Assembly (NCBI RefSeq): GCF_050219315.1
Contig: NZ_CP116939.1
Span: 124,001 to 188,000 of the forward strand
Source: Megasphaera_A sueciensis
GTDB taxonomy: Bacteria; Bacillota; Negativicutes; Veillonellales; Megasphaeraceae
Direction of reading: 5' to 3'
Length of the DNA: 64,000 bases
Positions 1 to 9,709 of the stretch are shown here, piece by piece. The number at the start of each line of letters is the position of its first letter. Positions within the stretch are counted from its first letter, which is position 1. The notes under the pieces were generated by a model that saw only the letters and a program-made list of their open reading frames with translations, had not been told where the DNA came from and searched no databases. The translations under genes were made by a program, and so were the position numbers.

Positions 1-117
1 AATTCTTTTATTTTGCGTTTTCCATAGCATTTTGACTAGATAGTGAGAATGAAAAGTGGTAAAATAGAAATACGTTATTGATATTGATAGTGATTATTTG
101 TGAGAAATGGTGGTATA

Positions 118-2112
118 ATGCGTAAACGTTGGTATGTGTTGGAAAAAGATAATAATTTTATACGGGAACTAACTCAAAAATTGCACATTTCAACTGTTTT
201 GGCGCGTGTCCTTGCTAACCGAAATATAGGTACGGTTGAGGATGCCCGCCATTTTCTTTTTGATACAATGAACGATTTAGCGGACCCTTTTCTTATGAAA
301 GGAATGGATAAAGCGGCAGCACGGATTTCCAAAGCTATTGCCAATAAAGAACATATTGTTGTTTATGGTGATTATGATGTGGATGGTATTACGGCTACCG
401 CGTTATTATGCAGGGTACTTCGGGATTTGGGGGCAAATCCAGCCTATTATATTCCGGCTCGACAAAGTGAAGGATATGGACTGAACGGGCATGCGCTGGA
501 AGAATTGCGGACGAGGCGCACTGATTTGCTAATTACTGTAGATTGTGGAATTTCTTCTTTTCAGGACGTAACTGCATATCAGAAATATATGGATATTATT
601 ATAACAGACCATCATGAACCGCCGGAACATATACCACCAGCTTTTGCTGTGCTTAATCCTAAACAAGAGGGATGTACCTATCCTTGTAAAGAGCTTGCCG
701 GAGTCGGTGTAGCTTATACTGTATGTCGGGCTTTGTGGCAGATTTTGCATAAAGAAAAACTGGAAAAATATGCGGAAATTGTGGCTCTGGGAACTATTGC
801 TGATTTGGTTCCCCTTAGAGGAGAAAACCGTATTCTTGTAAAACAAGGACTGCAATATATGAAAGAAGGTTGTAATCTGGGACTGCAGGCATTATTGGAT
901 GTGGCATCCATACAAAAAGAAACAATAAATGCCGGACGTGTTGCTTTTACGATAGCACCGCGTCTTAATGCGTCTGGACGTATCAGCCATGCGGATAAAG
1001 GAGTACGCCTTTTGTTGGAAACTGACCGTTCGGCAGCTCATGCAGCAGCGAATGAATTAAGTGAGATGAATTGTCAGCGGCAGGAAATTGAACGGAATAT
1101 AACCGAGCAAGCTTTGGAGCAAATAGAAAAAAACGGGTATGGATCTGATGGAGTATTAGTCGCTGCCGGGAATCATTGGCATGTTGGTGTTATTGGAATA
1201 GCCGCTTCACGTCTTGTAGAGCAATACTATCGGCCAGCTTTGGTAATCAGCATAAGCGATGGAATTGGCAAAGGATCCTGCCGCAGTATTGCCGGATTTA
1301 ATATGTATGAATCACTGCAATATGCAGCAGACTTACTCATTCAATTTGGCGGTCATCCTATGGCGGCTGGGTTTTCTATCAAGGAGGAAAATATAAATGC
1401 GTTCCGTAATCGACTGAATGAATATGCGGCGATTCATATGAAGGCTGATGATTATATACCGACAATAGCCGTTGATATGGCACTTCCTTCTGCGTCTATA
1501 TCATTACAGCTTATTGATGAACTAAGTCTTTTAGAACCTTATGGAATGGGAAACAGCCGACCTTGTTTTTCTCTTATGGATCAAAAATTGACAGAGATAC
1601 GCCCTATTGGTAAAGATCGACATCATATACGTTTTTCTGTTTTGCAGGATAATGCGGGAAATTCTGCTAAATGTTTAAGCGGCGTGGGGTGGTCTATGGC
1701 GTATTTATGTGAAGAAATATTAATGGGGGATATGGTAGATATAGTATTTCAACTGGAAAAAAATACGTTTAATGGAGTGAGTTCTCCGCAGATGATATTG
1801 CAGGATATGCGCGGTCAGGCTGATGTGAACTTGCATTTAGATAGAGACGTAATGGTGGATGTTTTTAAGGAGCTACGCCGGCAATTGGATATCCGACATC
1901 TGCCGATATGGCAAATTCGACAGAAGATGATAGCTGATTTTCAAGGTATTTTAGATGGACATATAGTTTGTCTTGCCTTGCATGTATTTTTTGAAATAGG
2001 TGTTTTACTTACAGAAGATACTGCAGAAGGGCCGGTCTGCTATGTACCGCAGTTTCAACATAAAATGAGTCTTGCAGAATCACCGACTTTTATGAAATAT
2101 ACCCGGGGATAG
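118..2112 (+). CDS. recJ: Single-stranded-DNA-specific exonuclease RecJ
   Basis: A 5'-3' single-strand DNA exonuclease acting in recombinational and excision repair in the cytoplasm. The DHH phosphoesterase domain is clear: DYDVDG at residues 85-90, VDCG near 141 and the name-giving DHH at 164-166, all metal-binding. The DHHA1 motif GGHPMAAGF follows near 411, then a C-terminal extension of about 230 residues. At 664 residues it fits the Firmicutes RecJ range. An in-frame GTG at 100 would add six residues; I prefer ATG 118 because MRKRW resembles usual RecJ starts, though neither has a strong ribosome binding site. It is the first gene of a long plus-strand run, with relA 9 bp downstream. Confidence 0.95.
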   Translation: MRKRWYVLEKDNNFIRELTQKLHISTVLARVLANRNIGTVEDARHFLFDTMNDLADPFLMKGMDKAAARISKAIANKEHIVVYGDYDVDGITATALLCRVLRDLGANPAYYIPARQSEGYGLNGHALEELRTRRTDLLITVDCGISSFQDVTAYQKYMDIIITDHHEPPEHIPPAFAVLNPKQEGCTYPCKELAGVGVAYTVCRALWQILHKEKLEKYAEIVALGTIADLVPLRGENRILVKQGLQYMKEGCNLGLQALLDVASIQKETINAGRVAFTIAPRLNASGRISHADKGVRLLLETDRSAAHAAANELSEMNCQRQEIERNITEQALEQIEKNGYGSDGVLVAAGNHWHVGVIGIAASRLVEQYYRPALVISISDGIGKGSCRSIAGFNMYESLQYAADLLIQFGGHPMAAGFSIKEENINAFRNRLNEYAAIHMKADDYIPTIAVDMALPSASISLQLIDELSLLEPYGMGNSRPCFSLMDQKLTEIRPIGKDRHHIRFSVLQDNAGNSAKCLSGVGWSMAYLCEEILMGDMVDIVFQLEKNTFNGVSSPQMILQDMRGQADVNLHLDRDVMVDVFKELRRQLDIRHLPIWQIRQKMIADFQGILDGHIVCLALHVFFEIGVLLTEDTAEGPVCYVPQFQHKMSLAESPTFMKYTRG

Positions 2113-2120
2113 GGGGCGTC

Positions 2121-4325
2121 ATGATGGAGTTTAAAGATAAACAAGAAGCACTTAATTATTTAATAGAGACGATTCATACCTATCAACCTAATGCGGACTG
2201 TGTCGATGTGAAAAAGGCGTTTGAGTTGGCCGATAAAGCGCATGAACAACAACAGCGAGTCAGCGGTGAACCTTATATCACGCATCCCCTGGCAGTGGCA
2301 CAAATACTGGCAGAATTACAGATTGATACGACGACGATTACGGCGTCTTTACTGCATGATGTGGTAGAAGATACATCCTATACGCTGGAGGATTTAACAC
2401 AGGAATTTGGTTCTCAAGTGGCTTTTCTGGTTGATGGAGTTACTAAATTAAGCCGTATTGATTACCGGACAAAAGAAGATCAGCAGTTAAACAGTATGCG
2501 CAAAATGTTTTTGGCTATGGCAAAAGATGTACGCGTCGTAGTTATTAAATTGGCAGATCGTCTTCATAATATGCGCACACTCAAATACATGCGCAGTGAT
2601 AAACAAAAGAGAATTGCTCAGGAAACATTGGAAATTTTTGCTCCATTAGCACACCGACTGGGAATTTTTAATATTAAATGGGAATTGGAAGATTTGTCTT
2701 TTCGCTATCTTGAACCTGATAAATATTATGATTTAGTCGATCAGATGAAACAAAAACGGCATGTTCGCGAAGAAATCGTTAATGAAGCGATTAATGTCAT
2801 GCGTAAAGCATTGGAAGAGTCCCATATAAAATTTGAAATTAACGGCAGACCGAAACATTTTTACAGTATATATAAAAAAATGAAAAAAGATAACCGGGAT
2901 CTTAGTCAAGTTTATGACTTATATGCTGTCCGTATTATTGTAGATACCGTACAAGATTGTTATGGAGTATTGGGAATCGTCCATAGTTTGTGGAAACCGC
3001 TGCCATATCGCTTTAAGGATTACATTGCTATGCCTAAACCCAATAATTACCAATCGCTGCACACTACCGTTATTGGAACACGGGGACAGCCCGTAGAAAT
3101 ACAAATCCGCACATGGGAAATGCACCGGGTTGCTGAGTATGGGGTAGCGGCACATTGGCGGTATAAAGAAGGCCATGCAAATGCCGGCAAAAATGAATTC
3201 GATGAAAAAATGGGATGGCTGCGCAACTTGCTGGAATGGCAGGATACAAGCAATCCTAAGGAATTCATGAACTCGTTGAAGCTGGATGCGTTTTCTGATG
3301 AAGTATTTGTATTTACCCCGCGAGGCGATGTGATCGATATGCCGCAAGGAGCGATTCCTATTGATTTTGCTTATCGTATTCATACCGATGTGGGGCATCG
3401 CTGCGTTGGAGCAAAAATTAACAGTAAAATTGTACCATTGAATACGCCGTTAAAAAATGGCGATATCATTGAAATTATAACTTCTAAGAATGGAAAACCC
3501 AGTTTAGATTGGCTTAATATTGTAGGGAGTTCAGAAAGCCGTTCAAAAATACGAAGTTGGTTTAAAAAAGAAAATCGTGAAGAAAATATGGCTAAAGGGG
3601 CAGAAGCCTTGGAACGGGAGTGTAAACGACTGAATCATGATTGGAAAGTATTGAATAAAGCAGGACGTTTAGCTAGAGTGGCCAAGCAAATGAACGCTGG
3701 GTCGGAGGATGATCTGCTGGCGGCTGTAGGATATGGCGGCTTTGCCGTTAATACAGTACTAATTAAGCTGCTCGACTTACATAAAAAAGATAGACAGAAA
3801 GAAGAAGAAAAAAATAGTCATACCGCTGTTGTTGAAAAACTTCGTCCGAGAAAGCCATTAAACAAGAGTGGTACGGGAATTCTTGTCAAAGGCGAATCGG
3901 GTCTGCTTGTGAGATTGGCTAAATGCTGCAGTCCTGTTCCCGGAGATCCGATTATTGGATTTATCACCCGAGGCAGAGGGGTTTCTGTACATCGTGCCGA
4001 TTGTCCCAGTATTACAAATAACCAGGAAGATATAGATCGTTTAATTGATGTAGAATGGGACTATGATGGCAAGGAAATGTTTGAAGTTAATATGGAAATC
4101 GTAGCATATGACAGAACGGGCGTGATGGCGGATATTATGGCTACATTAGCCGAGATGAAGATATCCATACTCAATGTCAATGCGAAAGTAAACGACACAA
4201 AAACTGTTACCGTTCATTTGGGAATCAGCATCAAAGATTTGGCTCAATTTGAATTTATTGCAACAAAGATACGCCGTCTTAAAGATGTGTATACGGTACA
4301 GCGATATACGGGAGGTGCTATATGA
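2121..4325 (+). CDS. relA: Bifunctional (p)ppGpp synthetase/hydrolase, RelA/SpoT (Rel) family
   Basis: Makes and degrades the stringent-response alarmone (p)ppGpp. Domain order is complete: an HD hydrolase domain with LLHDVVEDT near residue 77, a synthetase domain from about 230 to 345 (YSIYKKMKK, then YDLYAVRII), a TGS domain near 395-450 (VFVFTPRGDVIDMPQGA) and a C-terminal ACT domain near 665-730. The intact HD motif predicts hydrolase activity, so this is a bifunctional Rel as usual in Firmicutes. The 734-residue length is typical. The start is ATG-ATG at 2121/2124 behind a GGGGGCG ribosome binding site. It overlaps dtd by ATGA, the conserved rel-dtd pairing of Firmicutes. Confidence 0.96.
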   Translation: MMEFKDKQEALNYLIETIHTYQPNADCVDVKKAFELADKAHEQQQRVSGEPYITHPLAVAQILAELQIDTTTITASLLHDVVEDTSYTLEDLTQEFGSQVAFLVDGVTKLSRIDYRTKEDQQLNSMRKMFLAMAKDVRVVVIKLADRLHNMRTLKYMRSDKQKRIAQETLEIFAPLAHRLGIFNIKWELEDLSFRYLEPDKYYDLVDQMKQKRHVREEIVNEAINVMRKALEESHIKFEINGRPKHFYSIYKKMKKDNRDLSQVYDLYAVRIIVDTVQDCYGVLGIVHSLWKPLPYRFKDYIAMPKPNNYQSLHTTVIGTRGQPVEIQIRTWEMHRVAEYGVAAHWRYKEGHANAGKNEFDEKMGWLRNLLEWQDTSNPKEFMNSLKLDAFSDEVFVFTPRGDVIDMPQGAIPIDFAYRIHTDVGHRCVGAKINSKIVPLNTPLKNGDIIEIITSKNGKPSLDWLNIVGSSESRSKIRSWFKKENREENMAKGAEALERECKRLNHDWKVLNKAGRLARVAKQMNAGSEDDLLAAVGYGGFAVNTVLIKLLDLHKKDRQKEEEKNSHTAVVEKLRPRKPLNKSGTGILVKGESGLLVRLAKCCSPVPGDPIIGFITRGRGVSVHRADCPSITNNQEDIDRLIDVEWDYDGKEMFEVNMEIVAYDRTGVMADIMATLAEMKISILNVNAKVNDTKTVTVHLGISIKDLAQFEFIATKIRRLKDVYTVQRYTGGAI

Positions 4326-4771
4326 GAGCTGTTATACAGCGCACGTTGTCGTCTCAGGTTATTTCGGAAGGGATACAAACAGGTAAAGCTGGATTTGGTC
4401 TTACTGTTCTTCTTGGCGTGGGGAAGGAAGATGGAGAAGAAGATGTACAATATATGGCAGATAAAATTACAAATCTGCGTGTTTTTGAAGATGACCAGGG
4501 AAAAATGAATCGTTCTCTTATGGATGTTGGCGGTGATATGCTGGTAATATCACAGTTTACACTGTATGGGGATGTACGTCACGGAAGGCGACCGGGATTT
4601 GATCAAGCGGCTCCGCCCGTAATGGCGGAAGCTTTATATGAAAATTTTGTTGCTGCTGTTCGTCGTTGCGGGATTTCTGTTGGTACGGGTGTGTTTCGTA
4701 CAGAGATGGTCGTAACTCTTGCCAATCACGGACCTGTTACCATACTGATAGATAGCAAAAAGAAATTTTAG
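4322..4771 (+). CDS. dtd: D-aminoacyl-tRNA deacylase
   Basis: Hydrolyses D-aminoacyl-tRNAs, and glycine mischarged on tRNA-Ala, as cytoplasmic proofreading. The two family signatures are present: VISQFTLYGD near residue 77 and NHGPVTILID near the C-terminus, which supplies the cross-subunit Gly-Pro motif of the dimer. The 149-residue length is exactly usual. The start ATG overlaps the relA stop by four bases, implying translational coupling, with GGGAGG-type sequence just upstream inside relA. The next gene begins 12 bp after its stop. Confidence 0.96.
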   Translation: MRAVIQRTLSSQVISEGIQTGKAGFGLTVLLGVGKEDGEEDVQYMADKITNLRVFEDDQGKMNRSLMDVGGDMLVISQFTLYGDVRHGRRPGFDQAAPPVMAEALYENFVAAVRRCGISVGTGVFRTEMVVTLANHGPVTILIDSKKKF

Positions 4772-4783
4772 GAGGTATATGTG

Positions 4784-5413
4784 ATGAAAATACTAACAAT
4801 GCAGCTGGGCCCTATTGAAACAAATTGTTACATTGTTTATGATGAGGATACGAGGGAAGCTATGGTCATAGATCCGGCATGGGACTATGAACGCATAGAC
4901 AAAGCGCTGACAGATCATGACCTTACTATTAAAAAAATATTTTTGACGCATGGACATGCGGACCATATTGGAGCCTTGCAGGAATTGCGGAATCATAAAA
5001 ATGTTCCCGTATACGTTAGTAAAAAAGATAGCGGATTAATTCAGAACTCCAAGAATAATCTTTCTATGTTTATGGGCAAAAAAATTGAATGTGCATCACC
5101 GGAATATACGGTTTCTGATGGAGATACAATCCGTGTCGGAAGTACAGTTTTTACAGTCTATGAAACACCGGGACATACACCCGGTGGTGTGTGTTTATAT
5201 GGCGGCGGGGTTGTATTTTCCGGTGATACGTTGTTTCAGTATTCTATTGGTCGTACAGATTTATATGGAGGTTCATATGAACAGCTTATTGCCAGTATCG
5301 AAACAAAACTGATGCCTTTGCCTGACGATACGATTGTGCTTCCCGGACATGGCCCTAGTACGACAATTGGTGATGAACGGCATGGCAATCCGTATCTTGA
5401 AGGCAGGGGATGA
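4784..5413 (+). CDS. MBL-fold metallohydrolase, glyoxalase II-like
   Basis: A zinc metallo-beta-lactamase-fold hydrolase of the YqgX/glyoxalase II-like group. The main metal motif HGHADHIG lies near residue 51, followed by GHTPGG, FSGDTLF and a final PGHGP, which supply the remaining His and Asp ligands. At about 209 residues it lacks the C-terminal domain of true GloB, so the substrate is unknown; a small thioester or a sulfur-related role is possible. ATG 4784 is preferred over GTG 4781 because it lies 8 bp after GGAGG at 4771-4775. The stop overlaps the next gene's ATG. Confidence 0.9.
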   Translation: MKILTMQLGPIETNCYIVYDEDTREAMVIDPAWDYERIDKALTDHDLTIKKIFLTHGHADHIGALQELRNHKNVPVYVSKKDSGLIQNSKNNLSMFMGKKIECASPEYTVSDGDTIRVGSTVFTVYETPGHTPGGVCLYGGGVVFSGDTLFQYSIGRTDLYGGSYEQLIASIETKLMPLPDDTIVLPGHGPSTTIGDERHGNPYLEGRG

Positions 5414-6492
5414 GTTATATGATCAGAGAATCGCAATTTTGGCTGCGTATTGTTGTTGCCGTTTTTGCTGTCTGGATCTTTATTTCTGTACATGCTGTGT
5501 ACTGGCCTGTCATAGTATCACTTATTATTACTTTTATCCTCATCCCTGTTCGGGATGCAGTATTGAAGGGGGTGCAGCGCCTTACTGGACGGAGAATTCC
5601 TGTCGATGCGGCTATTTTGATTTCTTTTGTAGTTCTTATTTTAGCGCTTGTCGGAATTACGAACAGTGTTTTGCATCCGCTGGTGATACAGGTCAACTTA
5701 TTAGCAGCCAATTTTCAAAATTTGGTGGATAAAACGGCTGCGTTGGTTATGAACTTTGAAAACTCTCAGACGCAGCTGTATATACCGGACCAAGTAAAAG
5801 GCATTATTAATGATTTCTTAGTCAAGATTGGCAATTATGGTATAGATGGAGTAACTAACCTTGTTAAGTCAGTATTTGCTATTGCTGGAACGGTAATTGA
5901 GTTTTTTGTTGTTCCTATTATAACTTTTTACTTTATGAAGGACGGATCAAAGATGGTGGATTGTTTTGTTCATCTTTATCCTGAGGAATATCGTCTGCAG
6001 CTGGATGTATTATTTGATGAAGTAGATCGGGTATTAAGTTCTTATATCCGCGGACAGCTTATTATGAGTTGTATTATATCTTTGTTAACTTTTATAGGAA
6101 TGTGGATTATGGGGGTCCCTTATCCCATGGTTATTGCTCTATTGGCGGCGGTTACTGAATGGATTCCGATTATTGGACCTATTGTTGGGGCAATCCCGGC
6201 AATTTTATTAGGGGCTTTGGTCAGTCCGGCATTAGCCGCCAAGGTTTTGATTTTCTATATCATTATTCAGCAGATTGACAGTCATCTCATAATGCCGCAG
6301 GTTATGGGGGCGGTTATTAGTCTTCATCCTGTTGCGATTGTTATTGCTTTGCTTATGGGAGGAACCTTGTTCGGTATTCAAGGAATGATTTTGACTGTAC
6401 CGATTACGGCAGTTTTACAAATTATTTGTAAGCATTTATGGTTCTATAATACTTATAAAACAAAGGCGATGAATTTTTATGGAAAAAACTAA
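5410..6492 (+). CDS. AI-2E family transporter (PerM/YtvI type)
   Basis: Polytopic inner-membrane protein of the AI-2E/PerM family, 360 residues with about seven or eight hydrophobic segments. The early segments (residues 10-90) are followed by an amphipathic middle region and the family-typical C-terminal stretch, with AVTEWIPIIGPIVGAIPA near 240 and QQIDSHLIMPQVMG near 290. Members have been linked to autoinducer-2 export or to sodium/proton antiport, and the substrate here cannot be read from sequence. The start overlaps the preceding MBL gene by four bases (ATGA). The 3' end overlaps the Fur gene by 14 bp, so all three are probably cotranscribed. Confidence 0.9.
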   Translation: MSYMIRESQFWLRIVVAVFAVWIFISVHAVYWPVIVSLIITFILIPVRDAVLKGVQRLTGRRIPVDAAILISFVVLILALVGITNSVLHPLVIQVNLLAANFQNLVDKTAALVMNFENSQTQLYIPDQVKGIINDFLVKIGNYGIDGVTNLVKSVFAIAGTVIEFFVVPIITFYFMKDGSKMVDCFVHLYPEEYRLQLDVLFDEVDRVLSSYIRGQLIMSCIISLLTFIGMWIMGVPYPMVIALLAAVTEWIPIIGPIVGAIPAILLGALVSPALAAKVLIFYIIIQQIDSHLIMPQVMGAVISLHPVAIVIALLMGGTLFGIQGMILTVPITAVLQIICKHLWFYNTYKTKAMNFYGKN

Positions 6493-6988
6493 AGCGGATA
6501 TTATGAATGTAATGATGAAACGAATGAAAGATAAAATTAAGGATAAAAAATATAAAATGACTTCGCAGCGGCAGGTTATCCTGCGTGCATTTGTGGAAAG
6601 CTCGGAAAATCATTTGAGTGCAGAGGATGTATATGAACGTGTGAAAAAAACAGCACCCGATATCGGATTGGCAACTGTATATAGAACATTGGATTTGTTT
6701 ACGGAAATGGACTTGTTGAAAAAACTCGATTTTGATGAAGGGTGCAGTCGGTATGAGTTAAATGACCGAGAAGAAGATGGACATTTTCATCATCATTTAA
6801 TTTGTCTGGGATGTGGCAAGGTGCGTGAATGCCGTGATGACTTACTGGAAACATTGGAAACCATTTTGCAAAAACAACTTCACTTTCAAACGGTAGATCA
6901 CCAGTTAAAGGTTTATGGGTATTGTGAAAATTGCCAAAAAAAGCGGGCAGACGAAGCCCGTAAATCTAAAGCTGCAAATAATGGATGA
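6479..6988 (+). CDS. fur: Fur-family metal-dependent transcriptional regulator
   Basis: A Fur-superfamily repressor (Fur, Zur or PerR class). The winged-helix DNA-binding half contains SQRQVILRAF and the recognition-helix sequence GLATVYRTLDLF near residues 60-72. The dimerisation half has HHHLICLGCGK with a CxxC pair and a second CENC near the C-terminus, together a structural Cys4 zinc site. The regulatory-site residues do not let me separate iron from peroxide sensing, so the symbol marks the family rather than the specificity. Length is 169 residues with a basic N-terminal extension. It starts inside the transporter gene and overlaps hemZ by 8 bp. Confidence 0.88.
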   Translation: MEKTKADIMNVMMKRMKDKIKDKKYKMTSQRQVILRAFVESSENHLSAEDVYERVKKTAPDIGLATVYRTLDLFTEMDLLKKLDFDEGCSRYELNDREEDGHFHHHLICLGCGKVRECRDDLLETLETILQKQLHFQTVDHQLKVYGYCENCQKKRADEARKSKAANNG

Positions 6989-8435
6989 ACAAGGATATCG
7001 CTATAAGGGACCGGAAGGATACCATTCCTTTATTGGTCAGGTAATGGCTCATCTTGGTTATGTCGGTGGCTATGAAACGGGAAATATAGGTGCTCATATC
7101 CTTCTTTCCGATGAGAATGGCATCATTGATTTGACTTGTGTGTTTATACGGGATGACAAAAAATGGAAATCCCGGGCTTCGATTATACGATGCGGACATA
7201 CTCGTGAAGATATAAAAAATTGTCTGATACATTGGCATGAGCGCTTTACTGGCAATAAAACGGGGCCATGGGGAACCCTTATGGGAGTACGTCCGACAAA
7301 ACTGGTACATCATTTTTTTGATAGGGGATTCGGGGATAAAGAGATAATAACGATACTGCAGCAGCAGTATCGTGTAGAAAAGGAGATGGCTGAACGGCTC
7401 GTGCATATGTCACGGCTGCAACGTCCCTTTGTAATGGAACCGAGGAATCATGTTGCACTCTATGTAGGAATTCCGTATTGTTCCAGCCATTGTCTGTATT
7501 GCTCCTTTCCATCACGGCTTGTTGGAAAGGAAGAAGAGGCTGGTCTGCAAGCATTTTCAAAGGCGTTGGAAACCGATTTGCAGGATTTAAATAAGCTTTG
7601 CAGACAATACTCTCTAACTGTGGATACCATTTATATAGGAGGCGGAACCCCTACGTGCCTTCCGATTGCTATTTTAAAGGATATTATCCAATCTGTTGCT
7701 GCCAATTTTAGCCCGGTCCAGGAATGGACTGTAGAAGCTGGCCGTCCGGATACGGCAACAAAAGAGAAGCTTGCATTACTGCGGCAATATGGTGTAGACC
7801 GCATTAGTGTTAATCCGCAAACGATGCAGCAGCGAATATTGGATGTATTGGGGCGTCATCACCGGGTGGAAGATATTTATACTATGTTCAATAACTGTCG
7901 CGATCTGGGATTTTCGGTTATTAATATGGATTTCATTGCGGGTCTGCCTGTTCAAAATGTAAAAGATATGCAGGAAAATATGGAAATAGTTTGCCAACTA
8001 TGGCCGGAAAATGTTACAATTCATACGTTAGCATTAAAAAAAAGGGCCCCTTTATTTCATCATCCGCTGAGAGATAGGATACCATCTCAGGAGGAAGTGA
8101 CAAAAATGTTGGAATATTGTGATGCAAGACTTGTTGAAAAAGGATATATACCTTATTATATGTATCGTCAAAAATACATGGCGGCTAGTTTTGCTAATGT
8201 CGGCTATGCTTTTTCTGATGCCATCGGAAAATACAATATTCAAATGATGGAAGAAAGACAAACTGTATTGGCAGCAGGTCCCGGCGGAGCAACTAAATTC
8301 ATTAATTTGCCGGAACACCGCTTAGAAAAATTATACATGCCCAAGGAAGTTAACGCATACATGGCGTCGTTGGAGGAAAAAATGCAGCTGCGCCGCAAAT
8401 TATGTACATATATATATGGAAGAGAGGATAGATAA
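6981..8435 (+). CDS. hemZ: Radical SAM coproporphyrinogen III oxidase-like protein HemZ
   Basis: A radical SAM enzyme of the HemZ/HemN group, taken to convert coproporphyrinogen III to protoporphyrinogen IX without oxygen, or to act in a related heme step. The cluster motif is IPYCSSHCLYCSFPS (CxxxCxxC) near residue 163. Next comes IYIGGGTPTCLP, the SAM-binding GGGTP element, and DRISVNPQTMQ, typical of the family. About 155 residues precede the radical domain, a HemZ hallmark. ATG 6981 overlaps the fur stop; a longer in-frame start at 6915 lies inside fur and is unlikely. hisS follows after 1 bp. Confidence 0.88.
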   Translation: MDEQGYRYKGPEGYHSFIGQVMAHLGYVGGYETGNIGAHILLSDENGIIDLTCVFIRDDKKWKSRASIIRCGHTREDIKNCLIHWHERFTGNKTGPWGTLMGVRPTKLVHHFFDRGFGDKEIITILQQQYRVEKEMAERLVHMSRLQRPFVMEPRNHVALYVGIPYCSSHCLYCSFPSRLVGKEEEAGLQAFSKALETDLQDLNKLCRQYSLTVDTIYIGGGTPTCLPIAILKDIIQSVAANFSPVQEWTVEAGRPDTATKEKLALLRQYGVDRISVNPQTMQQRILDVLGRHHRVEDIYTMFNNCRDLGFSVINMDFIAGLPVQNVKDMQENMEIVCQLWPENVTIHTLALKKRAPLFHHPLRDRIPSQEEVTKMLEYCDARLVEKGYIPYYMYRQKYMAASFANVGYAFSDAIGKYNIQMMEERQTVLAAGPGGATKFINLPEHRLEKLYMPKEVNAYMASLEEKMQLRRKLCTYIYGREDR

Positions 8436-8436
8436 A

Positions 8437-9702
8437 ATGGCAATTACGGCACCAAGAGGCACACAGGATTTTTTGCCGGAACAGATGGAAGATTGGCAGC
8501 TTCTGGAACAAAAAATTCGTCAAATTTGTTCATATTATGGATTTGGTGAAATTCGTACTCCTATCTTTGAAAATACAGAACTGTTTTTGCGTGGTATAGG
8601 GGAAACGACAGATGTTGTAACCAAAGAGATGTATACTTTTGATGATCGGGGCGGGAGATCCATGACGCTGCGTCCGGAAAACACAGCATCTGTTGTACGA
8701 GCTTATTTGGAGCATAAGATTTATGCGGAACAGCAGGTTCAGAAGTTTTTCTATATAGGGCCGATGTTTCGGCATGATCGGCCTCAGGCCGGAAGATATC
8801 GGCAGTTTCATCAATTTGGGGTAGAAGAAATTGGCTCGCAGGATCCGGCAGTAGATGCAGAAATTATTGCTATGGCATTTCAACTCTTTCGGGAATTAGG
8901 ATTAAATGATCTTGTATTGCATTTAAATTCTGTAGGGTGTCCTAAATGTCGTCCGATTTATCGCCAGAAACTTCTTGATTTTTTTTCTGATAAAAAAGAT
9001 ATGCTTTGCGAAAATTGTCTGGCACGGCTTGATAAAAATCCTTTGCGTGTGTTGGATTGTAAAGAAGAAGGGTGTAAAAAAGCGGCTGTTGGCGTTCCTG
9101 AGATTACCGATAATCTTTGTGATGAATGCAAAGAACATTTTGATGCAGTTCAGAATTATCTTACGAAAATTGGGATTCCTTTTGAGCTGGATACCCGGCT
9201 TGTCAGAGGACTCGACTATTATACAAAGACGGCCTTTGAAATTATGTATGCACCGCTGGGTGCGCAGAGTACGGTCTGCGGCGGCGGCCGATACGATGGT
9301 CTTGTTGAAGAAATGGGAGGACCCTCCACTCCGGGTATCGGTTTTGCCGTAGGAATGGAACGCTTACTGCTCACCCTGCAGCAGCAGAATCTCTTGCAGC
9401 GACCAGAAAAAAAACGTCCGATATATATTGTTGCATTGGGGGATGCGGCGCGTATTGCTGCGTTTGACCTGCAGCAGCAACTGAGGGGACGGCATTTCTA
9501 TACAGAAATCGATCTTATGGGACGCAGCATGAAAGGACAGATGAAGTACGCTAATAAAATCAGTGCTGCATATACCGTGATTATCGGTGACAATGAATTG
9601 CTGCAAGGAGAAGCCCAAGTTCGTAATATGGAAACAAAAGAACAAATCGCTGTTCCATTAGATGGAGTAGCAGCATATATGGAAGCACAGAAGAAAGGAT
9701 GA
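8437..9702 (+). CDS. hisS: Histidine--tRNA ligase
   Basis: Class II aminoacyl-tRNA synthetase charging tRNA-His. Motif 2 is visible as FFYIGPMFRHDRPQAGRYRQF near residue 105, the histidine-specific signature LVRGLDYYTKTAFE near 255, and motif 3 as GIGFAVGMERLLL near 300. The anticodon-binding domain fills the last 90 residues. At 421 residues it is full length. ATG 8437 (MAITAPRGTQDF) is preferred over 8416 because it follows AGAGAGG at a good distance and matches the family start. Only 1 bp separates it from hemZ, leaving no room for a T-box leader. aspS follows 7 bp later, as in many Firmicutes. Confidence 0.97.
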   Translation: MAITAPRGTQDFLPEQMEDWQLLEQKIRQICSYYGFGEIRTPIFENTELFLRGIGETTDVVTKEMYTFDDRGGRSMTLRPENTASVVRAYLEHKIYAEQQVQKFFYIGPMFRHDRPQAGRYRQFHQFGVEEIGSQDPAVDAEIIAMAFQLFRELGLNDLVLHLNSVGCPKCRPIYRQKLLDFFSDKKDMLCENCLARLDKNPLRVLDCKEEGCKKAAVGVPEITDNLCDECKEHFDAVQNYLTKIGIPFELDTRLVRGLDYYTKTAFEIMYAPLGAQSTVCGGGRYDGLVEEMGGPSTPGIGFAVGMERLLLTLQQQNLLQRPEKKRPIYIVALGDAARIAAFDLQQQLRGRHFYTEIDLMGRSMKGQMKYANKISAAYTVIIGDNELLQGEAQVRNMETKEQIAVPLDGVAAYMEAQKKG

Positions 9703-9709
9703 CAAAGTA

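Noticed and set aside
1..99. TTGACT and TAAAAT as a recJ promoter
   Set aside because: The two hexamers are 22 bp apart, too far for a sigma-70 promoter.
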